Below, in pieces: positions 9,060-21,900 of a DNA stretch of 64,000 bases. This DNA comes from Procambarus clarkii (lineage: Eukaryota > Arthropoda > Malacostraca > Decapoda > Cambaridae), in NCBI RefSeq assembly GCF_040958095.1, contig NC_091228.1, positions 12,267,964-12,331,963 of the forward strand, given 5' to 3'. The notes beneath the pieces were generated by a model. That model did no database searches and had not been told where the DNA came from. It saw only the letters and a list, made by a program, of their open reading frames with translations. The position numbers and the translations under genes were made by a program. The number at the start of each line of letters is the position of its first letter. The first letter of the stretch is position 1.

Positions 9060-11325
9060 TTAACTCTCTCATAATCACACTCACTCTCTTACTCTGTCAC
9101 TCTTACTCTCTGTCACTCTTACTCTCTGTCACTCTTACTCTCTGTCACTCTTACTCTCTGTCACTCTTACTCTGTCACTCTTACTCACTGTCACTCTTAC
9201 TCACTGTCACTCTTACTCTCTGTCACTCTTACTCTCTGTCACTCTTACTCTCTGTCACTCTTACTCTCTGTCACTCTTACTCTCTGTCACTCTTACTCTG
9301 TCACTCTTACTCTCTGTCACTCTTACTCTCTGTCACTCTTACTCTCTGTCACTCTTACTCTCTGTCACTCTTACTCTCTGTCACTCTTACTCTGTCACTC
9401 TTACTCTCTGTCACTCTTACTCTCTGTCACTCTTACTCTCTGTCACTCTTACTCTGTCACTCTTACTCTCTGTCACTCTTACTCTCTGTCACTCTTACTC
9501 TCTGTCACTCTTACTCTCTGTCACTCTTACTCTGTCATTCTTACTCACTCTCAGTCACCCTTACCCATTCATACTCACTCTCTCACTCTTACTCTCATAC
9601 TCTTACTCTCAATTACTCTTACTCTCAATCACTCTTACTCCCAATCACTCCTACTCCCAATCACTCCTACTCTCAATCACTCCTACTCTCATTCTTACTC
9701 TTACTCTTACTCCCAATCACTCTTACTCTCAATCACTCTTATTCTCATTCTTACTCTTACTCTCACTCTTACTCTTACTCCCAATCACTCTTACTCCCAA
9801 TCACTCTTGCTCTCAATCACTCTTACTCTCAATCACTCTTACTCTCAATCACTCTTACTCTCAATCACTCTTACTCTCAATCACTCTTACTCTCAATCAC
9901 TCTTGTTCTCATTCTTACTCCTACTCCCAATCACTTTTACTCCCAATCACTCTTACTCTCAATCACTCTTACTCCCAATCACTCTTACTATCACTCTTAC
10001 TCTCAATCACTCTTACTCTCAATCACTCTTACTCTCATTCTTACTCTTACTCACTCTTACTCTCAATCACTCTTATTCTCATTCTTACTCCTACTCCCAA
10101 TCACTCTTACTCCCAATCACTCTTACTCTCAATCACTCTTACTCCCAATCACTCTTACTCTCAATCACTCTTACTCCCAATCACTCTTACTCTCAATCAC
10201 TCTTACTCCCAATCACTCTTACTCTCAATCACTCTTACTCTCAATCACTTTTACTCTCAATCACTCTTACTCTCAATCACTCTTACTCCCAATCACTCTT
10301 ACTCCCAATCACTCTTACTCTCAATCACTCTTACTCTCAATCACTTTTACTCTCAATCACTCTTACTCCCAATCACTCTTACTCCCAATCACTCTTACTC
10401 CCAATCACTCTTACTCTCAATCACTCTTACTCTCAATCACTTTTACTCTCAATCACTCTTACTCTCAATCACTCTTACTCTCACTAACTCTCAATCACTC
10501 TTACTCTCACTCTAACTCTCAATCACTCTTACGCACTATTACTCACTCTTTCTCTCAGTCATCCTTACTCACTCTCATAATCACTCTTACTCTGTCACTC
10601 TTACTCTCTGTCACTCTTACTCTCTGTCACTCTTACTCTCTGTCACTCTTACTCTGTCACTCTTACTCTCTGTCACTCTTACTCTCTGTCACTCTTACTC
10701 TCTATCACTCTTACTCTGTCATTCTTACTCTGTAACTCTTACTCACTCTCAGTCACCCTTACCCATTCATACTCACTCTCTCACTCTTACTCTCATACTC
10801 TTACTCTCAATTACTCTTACTCTCAATTACTCTTACTCCCAATCACTCCTACTCCCAATCACTCCTACTCTCAATCACTCCTACTCTCATTCTTACTCTT
10901 ACTCTCACTCTTACTCTTACTCCCAATCACTCTTACTCCCAATCACTCTTACTCTCAATCACTCTTACTCCCAATCACTCTTACTCCCAATCACTCTTAC
11001 TCTCAATCACTCTTACTCTTAATCACTCTTACTCTCAATCACTCTTACTCTCACTAACTCTCAATCACTCTTACTCTCACTCTAACTCTCAATCACTCTT
11101 ACTCTCATACTCACCCTTACTCTCAATCACTTTACTCTCACTCTTACTCATTCTGTCACCCTTACTCTCACTCTTTCTCTGTCACTCTTACTCACTCTCA
11201 GTCACTCTTACTTATACTCACTCTTACTCACACTTACACACTCTCTGGCACTCTCACTCACCTTCAGTCACTCTTACTCACTCTTACCCACTCTCGCTCA
11301 CTCTTACTCACTCTAGTTAATAAGA
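9060..11325 (+). repeat. C/T-rich 16-bp minisatellite
   Basis: From ~9090 to 9530 the unit is CTGTCACTCTTACTCT (16 bp), with 14-bp variants that lack one CT. From ~9600 the related unit CAATCACTCTTACTCT takes over, with CCCAATC variants. A composite segment starting ACTCACTCTCAGTCACCC recurs at 9543 and 10741 (offset 1198 bp), so there is higher-order duplication. The + strand is nearly G-free, the opposite skew to the flanking arrays. The Leu/Ser/Thr ORF at 9807-10487 is a product of the 16-bp period. Confidence 0.95.
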
Positions 11326-11825
11326 ACACGCCAATAGCAGACAACAAAACGTTTTCAGATTCTTTCTCACCACTTTCCAGCAACTTTAATAATTTATATA
11401 AATTATCTTAGGGAATAATACATAAATTATATATTTAAACATGATATTAGTGTTTAGTGGAATGCATAAGGAGTCAAATTGTGTTAAAAAGAGCGATTTT
11501 TAGAAAATTTGGAAAACTACTTTTTTCTGTTCATATTATAACTAAATGGATTTTAAAGGTTTCACTCAGCCAATATATATAATTCACAATTTATTAATGA
11601 ATTTTACAAAAAAACACCATAAATTTTATATTTAAACATGTAAAAACTATTTGTTTTACATTTGGAAGAAAATAATTGTAGAAAAACAATTTATAATTAA
11701 ACCTTTGTGTTTGGATTTTTTGAGTAAAAGTTTCTCAAAGGCTCTCCTGCACCATTCTCAATGCAAATCATTCCCACACCTATGGGAAGAGATAGGCGAA
11801 CGTTGTGTAGATGATTTGTGTTTGC
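11326..11825. other. AT-rich unique spacer, no gene seen
   Basis: About 500 bp of AT-rich DNA. Two short related stretches ending TTATATTTAAACATG occur near 11440 and 11638. There is no convincing ORF: the frame opening at 11651 stays open only because it runs into the 21-bp array. No RNA gene or element end was recognised. Confidence 0.65.
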
Positions 11826-12779
11826 TGGGCAGGGCTCTGGCGGTACTCGGGGCTCTGGCGGTACTCGGGGTTCTGGCGGTACTCGGGGCTCTGGCGGTAC
11901 TCAGGGTTCTGGTGGTATTCAGGGTTCTGGCGATACTCGGGGTTCTGGTGGTGGCGGTACTCGGGGTTCAGGTGGCACTCAGGGTTCTGGCGAGACTCGG
12001 GGTTCTGGCGGTGGCGGTACTCGGGGTTCTGGTGGTGGTGGTACTGAGGGTTCTGGTGGTGGTGGTACTCAAGGTTCTGGTGGTGGTGGTACTCAGGGTA
12101 CTGGTGCTGGTACTGAGGGTACTGGTAGTGGTACTGAGGGTACTAGTGGTGATACTGAGGGTACTGGTGGTGGTACTGAGGGTACTGGTGGTGGTACTGA
12201 GGGTACTGGTTGTGGTGGTACTGCATGAGGGTACTGGTGCTGGTCGTACTGAGGGTACTGGTGGTGGTGGTACTGAGGGTACTGATGGTGGTGGTACCGA
12301 GGGTACTGGCGGTGGAACTGAGGGTACTGGTGGTGGTGGTACTGAGGGTACTGGTGGTAGTGGTACTGAGGGTACTGGTGGTAGTGGTACTGAGGGTACT
12401 GGTGGTGGTGGTACTGAGGGTACTGGTGGTGGTGGTACTGAGGGTACTGGTGGTAGTGGTACTGAGGGTACTGGTGGTAGTGGTACTGAGGGTACTGGTG
12501 GTAGTGGTACTGAGGGTACTGGTGGTGGTAATGGTGGTGGTACTGAGGGTACTGGTTGTAGTGGTACTGAGGGTACTGGTGGTGGTAATGGTGGTGGAAA
12601 TGAGGGTACTGGTGGTAGTGGTACTGTGGGTACTGGTGGTAGTTGTACTGAGGGTACTGGTGGTGGTAATGGTGGTGGTACTGAGGGTACTGGTGGTAGT
12701 GGAACTGAGAGTACTGGTGGTAGTGGTACTGAGAGTACTGGTGGTAGTGGTACTGAGAATACTGGTGGTAGTGGTACTG

Positions 12780-15100
12780 AGGGTACTGGTGGTGGTAATG
12801 GTGGTGGTACTAAGGGTACTCGTGGTGGTACTTGTGGTGGTACTAAGGGTTCTGAGGGTACTGAGGGTACTGGTGGTGGTACTGAGGGTACTGGTGGTGA
12901 TACTGAGGGTACTGGTGGTGGAACTGGGGGACTGGTGGTGGTACTGAGGGTACTAGTGGTGGTACTGAGGGTACTGGTGGTGGTACTGAGGGTGCTGGTG
13001 GGAGTACTGAGGGTACTGGTGGTGGTACTGAGGGTACTGGTGGTGGTACAGAGGGTACTGGTGTTGGTACTGAGGGTGCTGGTAGTGGTACTGAGGGTTC
13101 TGGTGGTGGTACTGAGGGTACTGGTGGTGGTCCTGAGTGTACTGGTGGTGGTACTGAGGGTACTGATGGTGGTCCTGAGGGTACTGGTGGTGGTAATGAG
13201 GGTACTGGTGGTGGTACTGAAGGTACTGGTGGTGGTACTGAGGGTACTGGTGGTGGTACCTAGGGTACTGGTGTTGGTACGGAAGGTACTGGTGGTGGTA
13301 ATGAGGGTACTGGTGGTGGTAATGAGGGTACTGGTGGTGGTAATGAGGGTACTGGTGGTGGTACTGAAGGTACTGGTGGTGGTACTGAGGGTACTGGTGG
13401 TGGTACCTAGGGTACTGGTGTTGGTACTGAAGGTACTGGTGGTGGTAATGAGGGTACTGGTGGTGGTAATGAGGGTACTGGTGGTGGTAATGAGGGTACT
13501 GGTGGTGGTATTGAGGGTACTGGTGGTGGTAATGAGGGTACTGGTGGTGGTAATGAGGGTACTGGTGGTGGTAATGAGGGTACTGGTGGTGGTAATGAGG
13601 GTACTGGTGGTGGTACTGAGGGTACTGGTGGTGGTACTGAAGGTACTGGTGGTGGTAATGAGGGTACTGGTGGTGGTGCTGAGGGTACTGGTGGTGGTAC
13701 TGAAGGTACTGGTGGTGGTAATGAGGGTACTGGTGGTGGTACTGAAGGTACTGGTGGTGGTAATGAGGGTACTGGTGGTGGTACTGAAGGTACTGGTGGT
13801 GGTAATGAAGGTACTGGTGGTGGTACTGAGGGTACTGGTGGTGGTACTGAGGGTACTGGTGGTGGTACTGAAGGTACTGGTGGTGGTAATGAGGGTACTG
13901 GTGGTGGTGCTGAGGGTACTGGTGATGGTACTGAGGGTACTGGTGGTGGTACTTAGGGTACTGGTGGTGGTACTTAGGGTACTGGTGGTGGTACTGAAGG
14001 TACTGGTGGTGGTACTGAAGGTACTGGTGGTGGTAATGAGGGTACTGGTGGTGGTACTGAAGGTACTGGTGGTGGTACTGAAGGTACTGGTGGTGGTAAT
14101 GAGGGTACTGGTGGTGGTGCTGAGGGTACTGGTGGTGGTACTGAGGGTACTGGTGGTGGTACTGAGGTTACTGGTGGTGGTACTGAAGGTACTGGTGGTG
14201 GTAATGAAGGTACTGGTGGTGGTACTGAGGGTACTGGTGGTGGTACTGAGGGTACTGGTGGTGGTACTGAAGGTACTGGTGGTGGTAATGAGGGTACTGG
14301 TGGTGGTACTGAAGGTACTGGTGGTGGTAATGAGGGTACTGGAGGTGGTACTGAAGGTTCTGGTGGTGGTACTGAAGGTACTGGTGGTGGTACTGAGGGT
14401 ACTGGTGGTGGTACTGAGGGTACTGGTGGTGGTACTGAGGGTACTGGTGGTGGTACTGAGGGTACTGGTGGTGGTACTGAAGGTACTGGTGGTGGTAATG
14501 AGGGTACTGGTGGTGGTACTGAAGGTACTGGTGGTGGTACTGAAGGTACTGGTGGTGGTACTGAGGGTACTGGTGGTGGTACTGAGGGTACTGGTGGTGG
14601 TACTGAGGGTACTGGTGGTGGTACTGAAGGTACTGGTGGTGGTAATGAGGGTACTGGTGGTGGTAATGAGGGTACTGGTGATGGTAATGAGGGTACTGGT
14701 GGTGGTACTGAGGGTACTGGTGGGAGTACTGAAGGTACTGGTGGTGGTAATGAGGGTACTGGTGGTGGTAATGAGGGTACTAGTGGTGGTACTGAGGGTA
14801 CTGGTGGTGGTACTGAAGGTACTGGTTGTGGTACTGAGGGTACTGGTGGTGGTAATGAGGGTACTGGTGGTGGTAATGAGGGTACTGGTGGTGGTAATGA
14901 GGGTACTGGTGGTGGTACTGAGGGTACTGGTGGTGATACTTAGGGTACTAGTGGTGGTACTGAGGGTACTGGTGGTGGTACTGGTGGTGGTACTGAGGGT
15001 ACTGGTGGTGGTACCTAGGGTACTGGTGTTGGTACTGAAGTTACTGGTGGTGGTAATGAGGGTACTGGTGGTGGTAATGAGGGTACTGGTGGTGGTAATG
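12780..15100 (+). repeat. Satellite block, copy 1 of a 2,321-bp tandem duplication
   Basis: Diagnostic variants recur exactly 2,321 bp downstream: TAAGGGTACTCGTGG at 12811 and 15132, TAGGGTACTGGTGTTGGTAC at 13261 and 15582, and the double-GGT variant at 15001 and 17322. In the stretches I compared the copies looked identical, rare variants included. 2,321 is not a multiple of 21 or of 3, so the join shifts the frame. Confidence 0.9.
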
Positions 15101-17421
15101 AGGGTACTGGTGGTGGTAATGGTGGTGGTACTAAGGGTACTCGTGGTGGTACTTGTGGTGGTACTAAGGGTTCTGAGGGTACTGAGGGTACTGGTGGTGG
15201 TACTGAGGGTACTGGTGGTGATACTGAGGGTACTGGTGGTGGAACTGGGGGACTGGTGGTGGTACTGAGGGTACTAGTGGTGGTACTGAGGGTACTGGTG
15301 GTGGTACTGAGGGTGCTGGTGGGAGTACTGAGGGTACTGGTGGTGGTACTGAGGGTACTGGTGGTGGTACAGAGGGTACTGGTGTTGGTACTGAGGGTGC
15401 TGGTAGTGGTACTGAGGGTTCTGGTGGTGGTACTGAGGGTACTGGTGGTGGTCCTGAGTGTACTGGTGGTGGTACTGAGGGTACTGATGGTGGTCCTGAG
15501 GGTACTGGTGGTGGTAATGAGGGTACTGGTGGTGGTACTGAAGGTACTGGTGGTGGTACTGAGGGTACTGGTGGTGGTACCTAGGGTACTGGTGTTGGTA
15601 CGGAAGGTACTGGTGGTGGTAATGAGGGTACTGGTGGTGGTAATGAGGGTACTGGTGGTGGTAATGAGGGTACTGGTGGTGGTACTGAAGGTACTGGTGG
15701 TGGTACTGAGGGTACTGGTGGTGGTACCTAGGGTACTGGTGTTGGTACTGAAGGTACTGGTGGTGGTAATGAGGGTACTGGTGGTGGTAATGAGGGTACT
15801 GGTGGTGGTAATGAGGGTACTGGTGGTGGTATTGAGGGTACTGGTGGTGGTAATGAGGGTACTGGTGGTGGTAATGAGGGTACTGGTGGTGGTAATGAGG
15901 GTACTGGTGGTGGTAATGAGGGTACTGGTGGTGGTACTGAGGGTACTGGTGGTGGTACTGAAGGTACTGGTGGTGGTAATGAGGGTACTGGTGGTGGTGC
16001 TGAGGGTACTGGTGGTGGTACTGAAGGTACTGGTGGTGGTAATGAGGGTACTGGTGGTGGTACTGAAGGTACTGGTGGTGGTAATGAGGGTACTGGTGGT
16101 GGTACTGAAGGTACTGGTGGTGGTAATGAAGGTACTGGTGGTGGTACTGAGGGTACTGGTGGTGGTACTGAGGGTACTGGTGGTGGTACTGAAGGTACTG
16201 GTGGTGGTAATGAGGGTACTGGTGGTGGTGCTGAGGGTACTGGTGATGGTACTGAGGGTACTGGTGGTGGTACTTAGGGTACTGGTGGTGGTACTTAGGG
16301 TACTGGTGGTGGTACTGAAGGTACTGGTGGTGGTACTGAAGGTACTGGTGGTGGTAATGAGGGTACTGGTGGTGGTACTGAAGGTACTGGTGGTGGTACT
16401 GAAGGTACTGGTGGTGGTAATGAGGGTACTGGTGGTGGTGCTGAGGGTACTGGTGGTGGTACTGAGGGTACTGGTGGTGGTACTGAGGTTACTGGTGGTG
16501 GTACTGAAGGTACTGGTGGTGGTAATGAAGGTACTGGTGGTGGTACTGAGGGTACTGGTGGTGGTACTGAGGGTACTGGTGGTGGTACTGAAGGTACTGG
16601 TGGTGGTAATGAGGGTACTGGTGGTGGTACTGAAGGTACTGGTGGTGGTAATGAGGGTACTGGAGGTGGTACTGAAGGTTCTGGTGGTGGTACTGAAGGT
16701 ACTGGTGGTGGTACTGAGGGTACTGGTGGTGGTACTGAGGGTACTGGTGGTGGTACTGAGGGTACTGGTGGTGGTACTGAGGGTACTGGTGGTGGTACTG
16801 AAGGTACTGGTGGTGGTAATGAGGGTACTGGTGGTGGTACTGAAGGTACTGGTGGTGGTACTGAAGGTACTGGTGGTGGTACTGAGGGTACTGGTGGTGG
16901 TACTGAGGGTACTGGTGGTGGTACTGAGGGTACTGGTGGTGGTACTGAAGGTACTGGTGGTGGTAATGAGGGTACTGGTGGTGGTAATGAGGGTACTGGT
17001 GATGGTAATGAGGGTACTGGTGGTGGTACTGAGGGTACTGGTGGGAGTACTGAAGGTACTGGTGGTGGTAATGAGGGTACTGGTGGTGGTAATGAGGGTA
17101 CTAGTGGTGGTACTGAGGGTACTGGTGGTGGTACTGAAGGTACTGGTTGTGGTACTGAGGGTACTGGTGGTGGTAATGAGGGTACTGGTGGTGGTAATGA
17201 GGGTACTGGTGGTGGTAATGAGGGTACTGGTGGTGGTACTGAGGGTACTGGTGGTGATACTTAGGGTACTAGTGGTGGTACTGAGGGTACTGGTGGTGGT
17301 ACTGGTGGTGGTACTGAGGGTACTGGTGGTGGTACCTAGGGTACTGGTGTTGGTACTGAAGTTACTGGTGGTGGTAATGAGGGTACTGGTGGTGGTAATG
17401 AGGGTACTGGTGGTGGTAATG
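15101..17421 (+). repeat. Satellite block, copy 2 of the 2,321-bp tandem duplication
   Basis: This copy directly follows copy 1 with the same order of rare unit variants. The end is approximate because flanking units are themselves near-identical. Confidence 0.88.
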
Positions 17422-19214
17422 AGGGTACTGGTGGTGGTACTGAAGGTACTGGTGGTGGTACTGAGGGTACTGGTGGTGGTACCTAGGGTACTGGTGTTGG
17501 TACTGAAGGTACTGGTGGTGGTAATGAAGGTACTGGTGGTGGTGCTGAGGGTACTGGTGGTGGTACTGAGGGTACTGGTGGTGGTACTGAGGGTACTGGT
17601 GGTGGTACTGAAGGTACTGGTGGTGGTAATGAGGGTACTGGTGGTGGTGCTGAGGGTACTGGTGGTGGTACTGAGGGTACTGGTGGTGGTACTGAGGGTA
17701 CTGGTGGTGGTACTGAAGGTACTGGTGGTGGTAATGAAGGTACTGGTGGTGGTACTGAGGGTACTGGTGGTGGTACTGAGGGTACTGGTGGTGGTACTGA
17801 AGGTACTGGTGGTGGTAATGAGGGTACTGGTGGTGGTACTGAAGGTACTGGTGGTGGTAATGAGGGTACTGGTGGTGGTACTGAAGGTTCTGGTGGTGGT
17901 ACTGAAGGTACTGGTGGTGGTACTGAGGGTACTGGTGGTGGTACTGAGGGTACTGGTGGTGGTACTGAGGGTACTGGTGGTGGTACTGAGGGTACTGGTG
18001 GAGGTACTGAAGGTACTGGTGGTGGTAATGAGGGTATTGGTGGTGGTACTGAAGGTACTGGTGGTGGTACTGAAGGTACTGGTGGTGGTACTGAGGGTAC
18101 TGGTGGTGGTACTGAGGGTACTGGTGGTGGTACTGAGGGTACTGGTGGTGGTACTGAAGGTACTGGCGGTGGTAATGAGGGTTCTGGTGGTGGTAATGAG
18201 GGTACTGGTGGTGGTAATGAGGGTACTGGTGGTGGTACTGAGGGTACTGGTGGGAGTACTGAAGGTACTGGTGGTGGTAATGAGGGTACTGGTGGTGGTA
18301 ATGAGGGTACTGGTGGTGGTACTGAGGGTACTGGTGGTGGTACTGAAGGTACTGGTTGTGGTACTGAGGGTACTGGTGGTGGTAATGAGGGTACTGGTGG
18401 TGGTAATGAGGGTACTGGTGGTGGTAATGAGGGTACTGGTGGTGGTACTGAGGGTACTGGTGGTGGTACTTAGGGTACTAGTGGTGGTACTGAGGGTACT
18501 GGTGGTGGTACTGAAGGTACTGGTGGTGGTAATGAGGGTACTGGTGGTGGTACTGAGGGTACTGGTGGTGGAACTGAAGGTACTGGTGGTGGTACTGAGG
18601 GTACTGGTGGTGGTACCTAGGGTACTGGTGTTGGTACTGGAGGTACTGGTGGTGGTAATGAAGGTACTGGTGGTGGTAATGAGGGTACTGGTGGTGGTAA
18701 TGAGGGTACTGGTGGTGGTACTGAAGGTACTGGTGGTGGTACTGAGGGTACTGGTGGTGGTACCTAGGGTACTGGTGTTGGTACTGAAGGTACTGGTGGT
18801 GGTAATGAGGGTACTGGTGGTGGTAATGAGGGTACTGGTGGTGGTAATGAGGGTACTGGTGGTGGTACTGAGGGTACTGGTGGTGGTAATGAGGGTACTG
18901 GTGGTGGTAATGAGGGTACTGGTGGTGGTAATGAGGGTACTGTTGGTGGTAATGAGGGTACTGGTGGTGGTACTGAGGGTACTGGTGGTGGTACTGAAGG
19001 TACTGGTGGTGGTAATGAGGGTACTGGTGGTGGTGCTGAGGGTACTGGTGGTGGTACCTAGGGTACTGGTGTTGGTACTGAAGGTACTGGTGGTGGTAAT
19101 GAGGGTACTGGTGGTGGTAATGAGGGTACTGGTGGTGGTAAGGAGGGTACTGGTGGTGGTACTGAGGGTACTGGTGGTGGTAATGAGGGTACTGGTGGTG
19201 GTAATGAGGGTACT

Positions 19215-21900
19215 GGTGGTGGTGGTACTCAAGGTTCTGGTGGTGGTGGTACTCAGGGTACTGGTGCTGGTACTGAGGGTACTGGTAGTGGTACTGAGGG
19301 TACTAGTGGTGATACTGAGGGTACTGGTGGTGGTACTGAGGGTACTGGTGGTGGTACTGAGGGTACTGGTTGTGGTGGTACTGCATGAGGGTACTGGTGC
19401 TGGTCGTACTGAGGGTACTGGTGGTGGTGGTACTGAGGGTACTGATGGTGGTGGTACCGAGGGTACTGGCGGTGGAACTGAGGGTACTGGTGGTGGTGGT
19501 ACTGAGGGTACTGGTGGTAGTGGTACTGAGGGTACTGGTGGTAGTGGTACTGAGGGTACTGGTGGTGGTGGTACTGAGGGTACTGGTGGTGGTGGTACTG
19601 AGGGTACTGGTGGTAGTGGTACTGAGGGTACTGGTGGTAGTGGTACTGAGGGTACTGGTGGTAGTGGTACTGAGGGTACTGGTGGTGGTAATGGTGGTGG
19701 TACTGAGGGTACTGGTTGTAGTGGTACTGAGGGTACTGGTGGTGGTAATGGTGGTGGAAATGAGGGTACTGGTGGTAGTGGTACTGTGGGTACTGGTGGT
19801 AGTTGTACTGAGGGTACTGGTGGTGGTAATGGTGGTGGTACTGAGGGTACTGGTGGTAGTGGAACTGAGAGTACTGGTGGTAGTGGTACTGAGAGTACTG
19901 GTGGTAGTGGTACTGAGAATACTGGTGGTAGTGGTACTGAGGGTACTGGTGGTGGTAATGGTGGTGGTACTAAGGGTACTCGTGGTGGTACTTGTGGTGG
20001 TACTAAGGGTTCTGAGGGTACTGGTGGTGGTACTGAGGGTACTGGTGGTGATACTGAGGGTACTGGTGGTGGTACTGGGGGACTGGTGGTGGTACTGAGG
20101 GTACTAGTGGTGGTACTGAGGGTACTGGTGGTGGTACTGAGGGTGCTGGTGGGAGTACTGAGGGTACTGGTGGTGGTACTGAGGGTACTGGTGGTGGTAC
20201 TGAGGGTACTGGTGTTGGTACTGAGGGTGCTGGTGGTGGTACTGAGGGTTCTGGTGGTGGTAATGAGGGTACTGGTGGTGGTCCTGAGTGTACTGGTGGT
20301 GGTACTGAGGGTACTGATGGTGGTCCTGAGGGTACTGGTGGTGGTAATGAGGGTACTGGTGGTGGTACTGAAGGTACTGGTGGTGGTACTGAGGGTACTG
20401 GTGGTGGTACCTAGGGTACTGGTGTTGGTACGGAAGGTACTGGTGGTGGTAATGAGGGTACTGGTGGTGGTAATGAGGGTACTGGTGGTGGTAATGAGGG
20501 TACTGGTGGTGGTACTGAAGGTACTGGTGGTGGTACTGAGGGTACTGGTGGTGGTACCTAGGGTACTGGTGTTGGTACTGAAGGTACTGGTGGTGGTAAT
20601 GAGGGTACTGGTGGTGGTAATGAGGGTACTGGTGGTGGTAATGAGGGTACTGGTGGTGGTAATGAGGGTACTGGTGGTGGTAATGAGGGTACTGGTGGTG
20701 GTAATGAGGGTACTGGTGGTGGTAATGAGGGTACTGGTGGTGGTACTGAGGGTACTGGTGGTGGTACTGAAGGTACTGGTGGTGGTAATGAGGGTACTGG
20801 TGGTGGTGCTGAGGGTACTGGTGGTGGTACTGAAGGTACTGGTGGTGGTAATGAGGGTACTGGTGGTGGTACTGAAGGTACTGGTGGTGGTAATGAGGGT
20901 ACTGGTGGTGGTACTGAAGGTACTGGTGGTGGTACTGAAGGTACTGGTGGTGGTACTGAGGGTACTGGTGGTGGTACTGAGGGTACTGGTGGTGGTACTG
21001 AAGGTACTGGTGGTGGTAATGAGGGTACTGGTGGTGGTGCTGAGGGTACTGGTGGTGGTACTGAGGGTACTGGTGGTGGTACTTAGGGTACTGGTGGTGG
21101 TACTTAGGGTACTGGTGGTGGTACTGAAGGTACTGGTGGTGGTACTGAAGGTACTGGTGGTGGTAATGAGGGTACTGGTGGTGGTACTGAAGGTACTGGT
21201 GGTGGTACTGAAGGTACTGGTGGTGGTAATGAGGGTACTGGTGGTGGTGCTGAGGGTACTGGTGGTGGTACTGAGGGTACTGGTGGTGGTACTGAGGGTA
21301 CTGGTGGTGGTACTGAAGGTACTGGTGGTGGTAATGAAGGTACTGGTGGTGGTACTGAGGGTACTGGTGGTGGTACTGAGGGTACTGGTGGTGGTACTGA
21401 AGGTACTGGTGGTGGTAATGAGGGTACTGGTGGTGGTACTGAAGGTACTGGTGGTGGTAATGAGGGTACTGGTGGTGGTACTGAATGTTCTGGTGGTGGT
21501 ACTGAAGGTACTGGTGGTGGTACTGAGGGTACTGGTGGTGGTACTGAGGGTACTGGTGGTGGTACTGAGGGTACTGGTGGTGGTACTGAGGGTACTGGTG
21601 GTGGTACTGAAGGTTCTGGTGGTGGTAATGAGGGTACTGGTGGTGGTACTGAAGGTACTGGTGGTGGTACTGAAGGTACTGGTGGTGGTACTGAGGGTAC
21701 TGGTGGTGGTACTGAGGGTACTGGTGGTGGTACTGAGGGTACTGGTGGTGGTACTGAAGGTACTGGTGGTGGTAATGAGGGTACTGGTGGTGGTAATGAG
21801 GGTACTGGTGGTGGTAATGAGGGTACTGGTGGTGGTACTGAGGGTACTGGTGGGAGTACTGAAGGTACTGGTGGTGGTAATGAGGGTACTGGTGGTGGTA
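19215..21900 (+). repeat. Distant repeat of the left-edge block (related to 12055-14750)
   Basis: The 24-bp-unit region, including the ACTGCATGAGGG and TACTCAAGGTTCTGG landmarks (12071 and 19231, offset 7160), reappears inside the 21-bp array. A 9-bp loss near 20020 changes the offset to 7151 (landmark 13261 and 20412). Further unit-sized indels follow before similarity becomes uninformative near 21900. Confidence 0.85.

Noticed and set aside
9807..10487. Leu/Ser/Thr-rich 226-codon ORF
   Set aside because: It is a 16-residue cycle generated by the 16-bp minisatellite.
9060..11325. Telomeric repeat
   Set aside because: Units are 16 bp, CACTCTTACTCT-type, not the arthropod TTAGG pentamer or a similar telomere motif.
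15015..19232. Minus-strand Ser/Thr-rich 1,405-codon ORF resembling a mucin
   Set aside because: Composition comes from the satellite's complementary strand. The start lies inside the repeat, with no signal peptide and no unique N- or C-terminal domain.
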